Positions 1 through 5,861 are shown, counted from the first letter of the stretch. The stretch is DNA of 10,158 nucleotides from an uncultured Collinsella sp. (GCA_900551975.1 URYA01000045.1:1-10158); one strand, 5' to 3'. The notes: a model not told the origin generated them from the letters alone. Made by a program: numbers and translations.

Positions 1-1
1 C

Positions 2-238
2 GGCTGCTTTTGGCACCGCTGCCCCAAGTGCAACCCCAGCCAGCCCAAGCGCAACGTTGAGTTTTGGGAGGCAAAGTTTCGTCGCAACGTCGAGCGCGAC
101 CGCGCTGCCGTGGCAGCGCTCACTCAAATGGGCTGGACGCCCATAACCATCTGGGAATGCGAGCTCAAGAAAGACCGCATCGATGCCACGATGGAAAAGG
201 TCATCGAGCAGGTGCGGGCTGCAGAGCCGCAGCGCTAA
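2..238 (+). CDS. vsr: Very short patch repair (Vsr) DNA mismatch endonuclease, C-terminal part
   Basis: This is the 3' end of a gene that begins before the window; 78 residues and a TAA stop are present. The visible protein starts GCFWHRCPKC and continues with a segment containing VEFWEAKF, RRNVERDR and GWTPITIWEC. These match the C-terminal half of Vsr endonucleases, where the GCFWH segment carries the catalytic histidine and metal-binding residues and NVERD...W..IWEC is the family signature. Vsr nicks next to T:G mismatches that arise when 5-methylcytosine deaminates, and usually sits beside its DNA cytosine methyltransferase; that partner would lie to the left. The CxxC after the histidine and the C of WEC probably form the structural zinc site, which is inferred from the family. 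The catalytic aspartate lies upstream and cannot be checked. Confidence 0.9.
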   Translation, partial: GCFWHRCPKCNPSQPKRNVEFWEAKFRRNVERDRAAVAALTQMGWTPITIWECELKKDRIDATMEKVIEQVRAAEPQR

Positions 239-491
239 CAGCGAGCATTCACACACTCCGCACGTCCGCGCCACATCCACGTCACAAACCTTAGAAAGCC
301 CTTAAGCCCAAAACCTTTCAAGAGTGCTACTCGATACCTCTGACCTGCAGTTTCATCGTAACACCAAACCAGGTTAAGCCTTTCTTTAGAGCTTCTTTGC
401 AGCAGCCGCGGCATAATACTGCCAACGCACGGGACCTAGCAGCATACCCCGAGCGCAATCTATTGGTGGACATCGAGGAGGCCGCATAAGC

Positions 492-701
492 ATGCATTCT
501 TCCAATGACGCAGCACAGCAGCCATCCCTAAAACATGCAAACCTTTTCTCTTTCCCCCCGACACAGAGAAACGGTCTCCTCGACTCCCCCACCACAAAAA
601 CCAAGCGCTCAGCCAATCAGAGCCTCAACTTACGAGCATCCTTCGAAAAGCTCCAAGCATCCCTAGACAAGGCGTTCCCCGAACAGGCAAGAGCAATCTA
701 A
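492..701 (+). CDS. Possible small protein of 69 residues, unrecognised
   Basis: An ATG at 492 follows a GAGGAGG ribosome-binding-site match at 475-481 with a 10-base gap. The 69-residue product is rich in Ser, Gln, Asn and Ala, with no membrane segment or signal peptide. Its last ~25 residues (ASFEKLQASLDKAFPEQARAI) would form a charged amphipathic helix, which looks more protein-like than the rest. It ends 25 bases before the AraC-family start, so it could be a leader gene of that unit. Against it: codon use is poor (CTA, TTA, AGA, CGA present) and I recognise no family. More likely not a gene, but it has the best translation signal in the gap. Confidence 0.2.
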   Translation: MHSSNDAAQQPSLKHANLFSFPPTQRNGLLDSPTTKTKRSANQSLNLRASFEKLQASLDKAFPEQARAI

Positions 702-714
702 GCCCATCGCGCTT

Positions 715-720
715 TATACT
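715..720 (+). promoter_or_regulatory. Candidate -10 box for a leaderless AraC-family transcript
   Basis: TATACT (5 of 6 to TATAAT) ends 6 bases before the ATG at 727, so transcription would start at or next to the start codon. No -35 match is evident at 692-697, and no Shine-Dalgarno sequence precedes the ATG. Both facts fit a leaderless mRNA, which is common in actinobacteria, but the assignment is inferential. Confidence 0.35.
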
Positions 721-726
721 GATGCC

Positions 727-1665
727 ATGCGAAACATGGATCACATAGAATTGCACCGCGGAGGACGCGAGGAAGCGTTTCCCGAGACCGCCGAAGACTG
801 GCCCTATATTGCCGAACGCGCAGAATTCGCTCGCTATCCGGGCAATTCCGTCCCCTGGCACTGGCATTCCGAAGTTGAGCTTTTCTACATGGAGCAGGGA
901 GCGATTGACTATCGAACGCGCGCGGCTCATGAGCACGTACGCTTTGAGGAAGGGTCCGCCGGCTTTATTAACGGCGGCGTTTTGCACAGCACGTTGCAAT
1001 CACCCAATTCGGCGCCAGCCATTCAAATGCTGCATATCTTTCAGCCGTCGATGCTCGGCGATCCCGCGGGACGTCTCCAAAAGCGCTATATCAATCCTTT
1101 GCTGCAATGTCGAGGCGTCGATGTGCTCAAATGGTCGCCCACCAACCCCGACGATATGCCCTTTATCGATTTACTAAAGAGTTCCCTTAACCACGACCTT
1201 CAACGGCCGCAGAACGAGATGGCGCTTCGGAATAGTTTGTCAGAGCTCTGGATTCAGATTAACGCCAAGGCCGAACCGCTCTTTTCTTCCGACGGCGCCT
1301 CTTGGATGACCAACCGCGACGTACGGTTCAAGGCAATCCTGGACTTTATCCGCGCAAACTATGCAGCCGCTATAGATGTGCCCCAGATGGCATCTGCAGC
1401 CGGCGTAAGCGAAAGAGAGTGTTACCGCATTATCGAAACTTGTGCAGGAACGACCCCGGCGGCATATCTACGCGCATACCGCATAAACCGTGCTTGCGAA
1501 CTTTTGGCACACACCACGCGAACGGTACAGACAGTCGCGCGCCAATGCGGATTTATAACAGCAAGCCATCTTGGCCAGGTATTTAAAGAACAAATGGGGT
1601 GCACTCCTTCGAGCTATCGAGCAGCGAGGCAGAATCTCGATAGCACCAGGCAGAAATCCCGCTAG
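727..1665 (+). CDS. AraC-family transcriptional regulator with N-terminal cupin sensor
   Basis: The 312-residue protein has the standard two-part layout of AraC-family sugar regulators. Residues ~35-110 form a cupin-type sensor with the typical VPWHWHSEVELFYMEQG segment, where the histidines and glutamates line the ligand pocket. Residues ~200-300 hold the double helix-turn-helix: the first helix pair around 218-240 (MASAAGVSERECYRII) and the second around 266-290, followed by the family signature GFITASHLGQVFKEQMGCTPSSYR. It probably activates transcription of sugar-related genes, but the ligand cannot be read from the sequence. The start at 727 has no ribosome-binding site; an in-frame ATG at 736 is the alternative and has none either. 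A HAD phosphatase gene follows 56 bases downstream on the same strand and may be cotranscribed. Confidence 0.9.
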   Translation: MRNMDHIELHRGGREEAFPETAEDWPYIAERAEFARYPGNSVPWHWHSEVELFYMEQGAIDYRTRAAHEHVRFEEGSAGFINGGVLHSTLQSPNSAPAIQMLHIFQPSMLGDPAGRLQKRYINPLLQCRGVDVLKWSPTNPDDMPFIDLLKSSLNHDLQRPQNEMALRNSLSELWIQINAKAEPLFSSDGASWMTNRDVRFKAILDFIRANYAAAIDVPQMASAAGVSERECYRIIETCAGTTPAAYLRAYRINRACELLAHTTRTVQTVARQCGFITASHLGQVFKEQMGCTPSSYRAARQNLDSTRQKSR

Positions 1666-1721
1666 CTCTTCTTCTGTCACTGCATCAAACTTGCAGGCAA
1701 ACAACAGAGAGGAGCAATCAT

Positions 1722-2345
1722 ATGAAGCACTTTGACCATATCGTATTTGACGTTGATGGGACATTGGCAGATACAGAAGAAAGCGTTCTGTCATCGCTTG
1801 TCCAGATTGTCCAAGAAGAAACCGGCGAAACGCTCCCCCGACACGAGCTTGAATTTGCCCTCGGTATACCCGGCAAGAACGCCCTTGAGAAACTTGGGAT
1901 CTACTCACAGGCAACGCTGAATCGCTGGTGCCAAGTTGCCGCCAGCTTTAAAAGCACCATCAGCGTGTTTCCCGGCTTGCGCGAAGTTATCGCAACACTC
2001 TCCGACAACGGCTGCAAACTTGGCATCGTCTCCTCACGTGCGCGCGACGAATACGCAGAAGAAATTGCACCCCTTGGTTTCGATAAGTATTTTGAGCACA
2101 TCATCCTTGTCGAAGACACAACCGAACATAAACCCGCACCCGCACCCATGCTCGAATATCTCCGACGTACGGGCGCGAATCCTGGCAACGTCGTCTACGT
2201 TGGCGACACCGTCTACGACGAACAATGCGCAACTTCGGCAGGGGTCAGTTTTGCCAGAGCGGCATGGGGATCACACCAAGACATCCCAAACGCCACCTAC
2301 AACCTCGAAACCCCCAACGACCTGTTAACCCTAACAACCAAATAA
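1722..2345 (+). CDS. HAD-superfamily phosphatase, subfamily IA (phosphoglycolate phosphatase / beta-phosphoglucomutase type)
   Basis: All four HAD motifs are present in this 207-residue protein. Motif I is FDVDGTLADTE, with nucleophile D10 and acid/base D12. Motif II is the serine in LGIVSSRA (S104/S105), motif III is K137 in EHKPAPAP, and motif IV is VYVGDTVYD with D162 and D166. The helical cap between motifs I and II (~16-85) places it in subfamily IA, whose members hydrolyse small phosphate esters such as 2-phosphoglycolate or sugar phosphates. The substrate cannot be assigned. The start is well supported by AGAGAGGAG at 1706-1714, seven bases before the ATG. It is cytosolic, lies 56 bases behind the AraC-type gene, and is convergent with the aldolase gene. 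Confidence 0.88.
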   Translation: MKHFDHIVFDVDGTLADTEESVLSSLVQIVQEETGETLPRHELEFALGIPGKNALEKLGIYSQATLNRWCQVAASFKSTISVFPGLREVIATLSDNGCKLGIVSSRARDEYAEEIAPLGFDKYFEHIILVEDTTEHKPAPAPMLEYLRRTGANPGNVVYVGDTVYDEQCATSAGVSFARAAWGSHQDIPNATYNLETPNDLLTLTTK

Positions 2346-2394
2346 CCCACGCGTCCCACCCTTTCAGCCCCAACGCCACAAGGGCGATTGAGCA

Positions 2395-2545
2395 GGACGG
2401 TTTGGGCGGGTCCCGTACTTAGTTTCCAAAATCATTCCGCAGCGCGAAGGCCCCCATTGTCAACGCTTCGAAGAAGCGAGACAACGGGGGCCTTCATGCG
2501 CGAGGACGTTTTGGAAACTAAGTACGGGACCCGCCCAAACCGTCC
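2395..2545. repeat. 151-bp palindromic element with perfect 37-bp terminal inverted repeats
   Basis: The arms 2395-2431 and 2509-2545 are exact reverse complements over 37 bases. Inside them is a second stem: 2446-2455 pairs with 2486-2495 (10 bp), one A/C mismatch follows, then 2457-2460 pairs with 2481-2484. It is capped by a 6-bp stem, CGCTTC (2464-2469) with GAAGCG (2473-2478), and a 3-base loop. A short GCGC/GCGC pairing (2442-2445 with 2498-2501) lies just outside the inner stem. No convincing protein is encoded and no clear target-site duplication flanks the arms. The element fills the 224-bp gap between convergent HAD and aldolase genes, so it resembles a MITE or large REP-like repeat and may also stop transcription from both sides, although no U-tract follows the stems. 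Confidence 0.85.
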
Positions 2546-2569
2546 GGTGGGATCAGAGTACCCTTGCTG

Positions 2570-3427
2570 TTACTCTGCTTTGCCCACGGAGTTGAGGTTG
2601 GTCATGCGGATCTTAACCAGCTCGGTGATCTCACGCATGCCCTCCTTGGCCGGCTTCTTGGGGTCGAAGCAGGCGGGGTTCTCGGCCATGTAGGCCATAA
2701 AGCCCTTGGTGTAGGCCTGACGCAGCTCGGTGGCGTAGTTGACCTTGCAGATGCCGTTCTTCACAGCCTCGGCAACCTGCTCATCGGGCACACCAGAGGT
2801 GCCGTGCAGAACCAGCGGCACGTCGACGGCGTCGCGGATGGCCTTGACCACGGACTGCTCGATGTGCGGATCGCTCGTGTACACGCCGTGGCTGGTACCA
2901 ACGCCAATAGCCAGCGAGGTGCAGCCAGTGCGCTCGACGAACTCCTTGGCCTCGGCAGGATCGGTGTAGGGGCTCTCGCCCTCAACCGCGGGACCGTCGT
3001 CCTCCTTGCCGCCAACCTTGCCGAGCTCGGCCTCGACGGGCACGCCCATGGCGCGGCCAGCGTCGGCGACGGACTTGGTCAGAGCGATGTTGTCCTCGAA
3101 GGACTCGTGCGAGCCGTCGATCATGACAGAGGTGTAGCCAGTGCGGAAAGCCTGCATGCAGCGGTCATAGCCATCGCCGTGATCGAGGTGCAGAGCGACG
3201 GGCACGGAAGCACGCTCGGCGGCAGCCTTGACCATACCGTAGAAGTAGTCCAGACCAGCGGTCTTGATGGTGCCCGGGGTGGTCTGCATGATGACGGGGG
3301 ACTTGGTCTCCTCGGCAGCGGCCAGAACGGCCATAACAAACTCGAGGTTCTCGACGTTGAACGCGCCTACGGCGTAGTGGCCGGCCTGAGCGTCCTTGAG
3401 CATCTTTTCGGTGGTAACAAGTGCCAT
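2570..3427 (-). CDS. Class II fructose/tagatose-bisphosphate aldolase (GatY/KbaY-like)
   Basis: The 285-residue protein is a full-length zinc-dependent class II aldolase of the short (~285 residue) type. It cleaves a ketose 1,6-bisphosphate to dihydroxyacetone phosphate and glyceraldehyde 3-phosphate in the cytosol. Visible key residues are D82 (proton donor) and H83 in ALHLDHGDG, H180 in GVGTSHGVYT, and H208 in LVLHGTSGVPDE, at the positions I recall for E. coli GatY. The TTPGT segment near residue 50 and the HGTSGVPDE loop resemble tagatose-bisphosphate aldolases more than Bacillus FbaA. It could still be the cell's glycolytic fructose-bisphosphate aldolase. The start at MALVTTEK is chosen because GGGAGAGGAG (plus-strand 3437-3446) precedes it by 9 bases; the frame stays open upstream to 3568 but that part looks non-coding. 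It is divergent from a DeoR-family regulator gene, its likely controller. Confidence 0.92.
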   Translation of the reverse strand: MALVTTEKMLKDAQAGHYAVGAFNVENLEFVMAVLAAAEETKSPVIMQTTPGTIKTAGLDYFYGMVKAAAERASVPVALHLDHGDGYDRCMQAFRTGYTSVMIDGSHESFEDNIALTKSVADAGRAMGVPVEAELGKVGGKEDDGPAVEGESPYTDPAEAKEFVERTGCTSLAIGVGTSHGVYTSDPHIEQSVVKAIRDAVDVPLVLHGTSGVPDEQVAEAVKNGICKVNYATELRQAYTKGFMAYMAENPACFDPKKPAKEGMREITELVKIRMTNLNSVGKAE

Positions 3428-3478
3428 GAGCGTTTGCTCCTCTCCCTCGCCCGCATCTGGACATCGGGCGCACGTGTC

Positions 3479-3499
3479 CGCAAGGCCTATTACCTTGCG
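3479..3499. promoter_or_regulatory. Perfect 7-bp dyad in the aldolase upstream region
   Basis: CGCAAGG (3479-3485) and CCTTGCG (3493-3499) are exact inverted repeats around a 7-base spacer, about 33 bases upstream of the aldolase ribosome-binding site. If the aldolase transcript starts near 3506, as the TACAAT match suggests, this would lie in the 5' leader as a small hairpin. Otherwise it could be an operator. The function is not known. Confidence 0.4.
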
Positions 3500-3633
3500 T
3501 TTTGCTGCGCCCATTGTATGAAATTCATCGGCTTTGCACGTGCGAGATATTGAGCCCATGCAGGCCAATACCGTCGTTTTTGAAAAGTAAACGGAAGAAA
3601 TTTGAGCCGAGTGAACATGTTCGATATTGAATT

Positions 3634-3662
3634 TTGGGCGTTCAGCGTCTTTCTTTTATAGA
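3634..3662 (+). promoter_or_regulatory. Candidate deoR promoter overlapped by a dyad
   Basis: TTGGGC (3634-3639) and TATAGA (3657-3662) are separated by exactly 17 bases. The -10 sits inside the perfect dyad TCTTTT-ATAG-AAAAGA at 3652-3667, an arrangement expected for autorepression by the DeoR-family product. The -35 match is poor (3 of 6), so the promoter call is tentative. Confidence 0.35.
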
Positions 3663-3684
3663 AAAGATAAGTAATCGAAAGGTA

Positions 3685-3720
3685 TTTTCTTACTCAAAAA
3701 GAAAATGAACGAAAATAGAG
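3685..3720. promoter_or_regulatory. Candidate DeoR-family operator cluster
   Basis: The dyad TTTTCTT (3685-3691) / AAGAAAA (3699-3705) runs into GAAAA-type blocks repeated every 5 bases up to 3720. Read on the minus strand these are repeated TTTC/TTTTC units. Operators of some DeoR-family sugar regulators, such as AgaR, are built from phased TTTC-type repeats, so this is a reasonable binding site for the adjacent regulator. The link is an inference. Confidence 0.35.
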
Positions 3721-3762
3721 TCAACACAATTCCTGCAAATTTCAGACGATGATGGAGCAAAT

Positions 3763-4566
3763 ATGGCCCACGCAACAACCCGAGCTTTCGCCGACGAGCG
3801 TCGTTCCGCCATCATGGAGATGCTCGATCATAATGCCTCGGTGCAGGTAGCAGAAATCGCCCAGACCTTTGGCGTGTCCTCCGTCACCGCCCGCGCCGAC
3901 CTGGACGCGCTCGCCGAAGCAGGCAAGCTGCGCCGCACTCATGGTGGTGCCGTATCGCTCCACAAACGCCTAACCGTTTCCACGCAGGATCGCCGCATCA
4001 ATGTCAACGTCGCCGCCAAGCAGGCCATCGCGCAAAGCGCCATCGAGCTCGTCAATGACGGCGACACGCTGCTCGTCGACTCGGGCACCACGGCGCTCGA
4101 GTTCGTCCGGCTCCTCGATCAGCGCGACGGTATCACCGTCATCACGGCCGACATTACCATTGCCGATTACATCGACGAGAGCATGCCCTCAGTCGATGTC
4201 GTCATGCTGGGTGGGGCGCTGCGCAAAGGCCATCGTTATTTGTACGGACCGCTCACTATGCAGGCGCTCCAAATGGTCCATGCCGATCTGGCCGTCATGT
4301 GCCCCGGCGCCTTTGTCCCCAGCTGCGGCTTTACGACCGACTTTCCCCAGATGGCCGAGACCAAAACGGCTATGATCGCCGCGGCCCATCAAAGCGTCGC
4401 CCTCATGGACGCCAGCAAGGTTAACGGACGCGGCATGTACCGCTTTGCCGAGCTTGCCGATGTCGACTCCATCGTGATGGACCGTGACCCCGACCATGCC
4501 GTCGCCACCTCGATCGCCGAGGCCACTGACAGCTCACGTCCAGCCCTCGTCATCGCCGGCGCTTAA
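3763..4566 (+). CDS. DeoR/GlpR-family sugar-phosphate-responsive transcriptional regulator
   Basis: The 267-residue protein has the DeoR layout. An N-terminal winged helix-turn-helix spans ~8-63 (ERRSAIMEMLDHNASVQVAEIAQTFGVSSVTARADLDALAEAGKLRRTHGGA), the canonical family motif. The C-terminal DeoRC sensor domain follows at ~80-240, with LVDSGTTALE (~104-113) and VMLGGALRKGHRYLYGPL (~147-164), the segments that bind phosphorylated sugar effectors. Members usually repress a divergent or downstream sugar catabolic gene and are released by a sugar phosphate. The divergent aldolase is the obvious target. The start at 3763 follows GGAG (3754-3757) by five bases, and the two ATGs just upstream (3749, 3752) are out of frame. 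Its stop codon lies in the A-rich tract of the shared downstream hairpin. The actual effector is unknown. Confidence 0.92.
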   Translation: MAHATTRAFADERRSAIMEMLDHNASVQVAEIAQTFGVSSVTARADLDALAEAGKLRRTHGGAVSLHKRLTVSTQDRRINVNVAAKQAIAQSAIELVNDGDTLLVDSGTTALEFVRLLDQRDGITVITADITIADYIDESMPSVDVVMLGGALRKGHRYLYGPLTMQALQMVHADLAVMCPGAFVPSCGFTTDFPQMAETKTAMIAAAHQSVALMDASKVNGRGMYRFAELADVDSIVMDRDPDHAVATSIAEATDSSRPALVIAGA

Positions 4567-4602
4567 ACAAAAACCACCACAAAGGTCTCCTTTGTGGTGG
4601 TT
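4565..4602 (-). terminator. Intrinsic terminator of fprA, shared with the deoR 3' end
   Basis: Arms 4572-4585 and 4589-4602 form a perfect 14-bp stem (AACCACCACAAAGG / CCTTTGTGGTGGTT) with a TCT loop. On the minus strand the stem runs straight into TTTTTGTTT, a good U-tract, and it begins 24 bases after the fprA stop. On the plus strand no U-run follows (GAGCATC), so it is a weaker stop for deoR. Confidence 0.9.
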
Positions 4603-4625
4603 GAGCATCAGAAGTGAATGTGTCG

Positions 4626-5786
4626 CTACTTGGACAGCTCGTCGGCGAGAACCTCGATCTGAGCGCGCGAGGCGTCGTTGAGCGAGCCCAGCACGGTCAC
4701 CTTGTTCTGCGCCAGGGTGATGTCCTTCATGCCCTCGAGCTCCTTGGTCATAACCTTGGCAGCGGTGGGCGCCCAGGAGCCGGCCTCAACGAGCGCCACC
4801 GTACGGTTCTGATAGGCGTGCTCGGCAAGCGTGTGGATAAAGGTGCTCATGAACGGGAAGATCTCGCCCTGATAGGTGATGGAAGCGAGCACCAGACGGT
4901 CGTAGCGGAACGCATCCTCAACGGCCTCGGCCATGTCGTCGCGAGCCAGGTCAAAGACGGAGACCTTCTGGCCGCGAGCATCAAGCGCTGCGGCGAGCTC
5001 CTCGACGGCAGCCTTCAGATGGCCATACACGCTCGCATAGGCGATCGTGATGCCCTCGTCCTCGGGCTGATAACTCGACCAGGTGTTATAGGTGTCGAGG
5101 TAATAGCCCAGGTTCTCGGTCAGTACGGGGCCGTGGAGCGGACAGATGATCTGGATATCCAGATCGGCGGCCTTCTTGAGCACGGTCTGCACGAATTTGC
5201 CGAACTTACCGACGATGCCAAAGTAGTAGCGGCGCGCTTCGCAAGCCCAGCCTTCCGGGTCCTCGATGTCGTTGGCGCCGAACTTGCCAAAGCCGTCGGC
5301 ACTAAAGAGCACCTTGTCGGTGGACTCGTAGGAGAAGATCACCTCGGGCCAGTGCACGTTGGGGGCGCCGACAAACGTTAGGCTGTGGCCACCCAGGTCG
5401 AGCACGTCGCCCTCTTTGACGACCATCTTACGCTCGGGGTAGTCGGTGCCAAAGTAGTTGACCATCATGCGGAAGGCGCCCATGCTGGCCACAATCTGTG
5501 CCTGGGGGTAGCGCTCCATAAAGGCGGCGATGCCAGCAGAGTGATCGGGCTCCATGTGATGGACGACCAGGTAGTCGGGCGTACGGCCGTCGAGCGCGGC
5601 CTCGAGGTTGCCGAGCCATTCGTCGACAAAGCCAGCGTCAACCGAATCGGCGACAGCGATTTTATCGCCCAAGATAACATAGCTGTTGTATGCCATGCCG
5701 TTCTCGGACACGTCGTACTGGCCCTCGAACAGGTCAATGTCGTGATCGTCGACACCGATGTAGCGGATATCCTTGGTGATCTCCAT
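4626..5786 (-). CDS. fprA: Flavodiiron protein (FprA-type O2/NO reductase)
   Basis: The 386-residue protein is a class A flavodiiron protein. It reduces O2 to water and/or NO to N2O in the cytosol, protecting anaerobes from oxygen and nitrosative stress. The N-terminal ~245 residues are a metallo-beta-lactamase fold with all diiron ligands visible: H77, E79, D81 and H82 in HHMEPDH, H145 in NVHWPE, D164 in FSADGFG, and H218 in CPLHGP. The C-terminal ~140 residues are a flavodoxin domain that binds FMN, starting ITIAYASVYGHLKAA, with SITYQGEIFPFM and VEAGSWAP as later FMN-binding loops. There is no fused rubredoxin and none adjacent. The start MEITKD is chosen because AGGAGG (plus 5796-5801) precedes it by 9 bases; a longer frame reaches 5828 but overlaps the promoter. 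It lies downstream of the LacI-type gene on the same strand but has its own promoter candidate. Confidence 0.96.
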   Translation of the reverse strand: MEITKDIRYIGVDDHDIDLFEGQYDVSENGMAYNSYVILGDKIAVADSVDAGFVDEWLGNLEAALDGRTPDYLVVHHMEPDHSAGIAAFMERYPQAQIVASMGAFRMMVNYFGTDYPERKMVVKEGDVLDLGGHSLTFVGAPNVHWPEVIFSYESTDKVLFSADGFGKFGANDIEDPEGWACEARRYYFGIVGKFGKFVQTVLKKAADLDIQIICPLHGPVLTENLGYYLDTYNTWSSYQPEDEGITIAYASVYGHLKAAVEELAAALDARGQKVSVFDLARDDMAEAVEDAFRYDRLVLASITYQGEIFPFMSTFIHTLAEHAYQNRTVALVEAGSWAPTAAKVMTKELEGMKDITLAQNKVTVLGSLNDASRAQIEVLADELSK

Positions 5787-5802
5787 CAGGCAAAGCCTCC
5801 TA

Positions 5803-5861
5803 GATAGACAAAAGAACCCGTCTATCATAACACTCGGCAGTATCCCAGCTGTTATCTGCCG
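5803..5861. promoter_or_regulatory. Two dyads bracketing the fprA -10 box
   Basis: GATAGAC (5803-5809) and GTCTATC (5820-5826) form a perfect 7-bp dyad around the predicted transcription start and overlap the -10 box. CGGCAG (5835-5840) and CTGCCG (5856-5861) form a perfect 6-bp dyad across the -35 region, with CAGCTG near its centre. Either could be a repressor or activator site; the first could also be a leader hairpin beside the ribosome-binding site. Neither is followed by a U-tract, so they are not good terminators for the upstream LacI-type gene. Confidence 0.4.
5824..5832 (-). promoter_or_regulatory. Extended -10 promoter of fprA
   Basis: Read on the minus strand the site is TGT-TATGAT: a TGn extension plus a 5-of-6 match to TATAAT. 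It would start transcription near 5817, leaving a short leader before the AGGAGG ribosome-binding site. No -35 box is clear, which is typical of extended -10 promoters. Confidence 0.5.

Larger units (their letters stand above)
239..726. other. 488-base stretch without a convincing gene
   Basis: Between vsr and the AraC-family gene I find no recognisable protein or RNA gene. The stretch is less G/C-rich than the flanking genes and its open frames use codons rare elsewhere in the window (CTA, TTA, AGA, CGA). One plus-strand frame is open from about 295 to 489 and ends in a peptide reading YPERNLLVDIEEAA, but it has no start codon and I do not recognise it; it could be the decayed 3' end of a lost gene. 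A small ORF with a ribosome-binding site follows it at 492-701 and is listed separately. A short dyad GAGTGCTACTC lies at about 322-332. No terminator with a U-tract is visible behind vsr. Confidence 0.5.
3428..3762. other. Divergent aldolase/deoR control region, 335 bases
   Basis: The half next to deoR (~3580-3745) is strikingly A/T-rich compared with the genes. It holds several dyads: a perfect 10-bp palindrome GAACATGTTC at 3613-3622, TCTTTT-ATAG-AAAAGA at 3652-3667, and TTTTCTT/AAGAAAA (3685-3691 with 3699-3705). At ~3695-3720 GAAAA-type blocks recur with a 5-base period (AAAAA, GAAAA, TGAAC, GAAAA, TAGAG). Near the aldolase start there is a 7-bp dyad at 3479-3499. A weak minus-strand -10 match (TACAAT, plus 3513-3518) could serve the aldolase but has no -35 partner. 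No gene is evident here. Confidence 0.6.

Noticed and set aside
322..332. GAGTGCTA, half of a CIRCE (HrcA) element
   Set aside because: CIRCE needs TTAGCACTC nine bases upstream, which is absent, and no chaperone gene is adjacent. The sequence is only a short local dyad.
2388..2693. 101-residue plus-strand ORF across the palindrome
   Set aside because: Its sequence follows from the inverted repeat and the antisense of the aldolase 3' end; it has no coding signature and no ribosome-binding site.
2564..3553. 329-residue plus-strand ORF antisense to the aldolase, and similar long ORFs antisense to fprA, galK and galT
   Set aside because: They are mirror frames of high-GC genes with strong codon bias. 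The opposite strand in each case carries a complete, motif-verified enzyme.
3428..3568. 47-residue N-terminal extension of the aldolase
   Set aside because: The extension has no family similarity and covers the ribosome-binding site and leader dyad; the start at MALVTTEK matches short class II aldolases.
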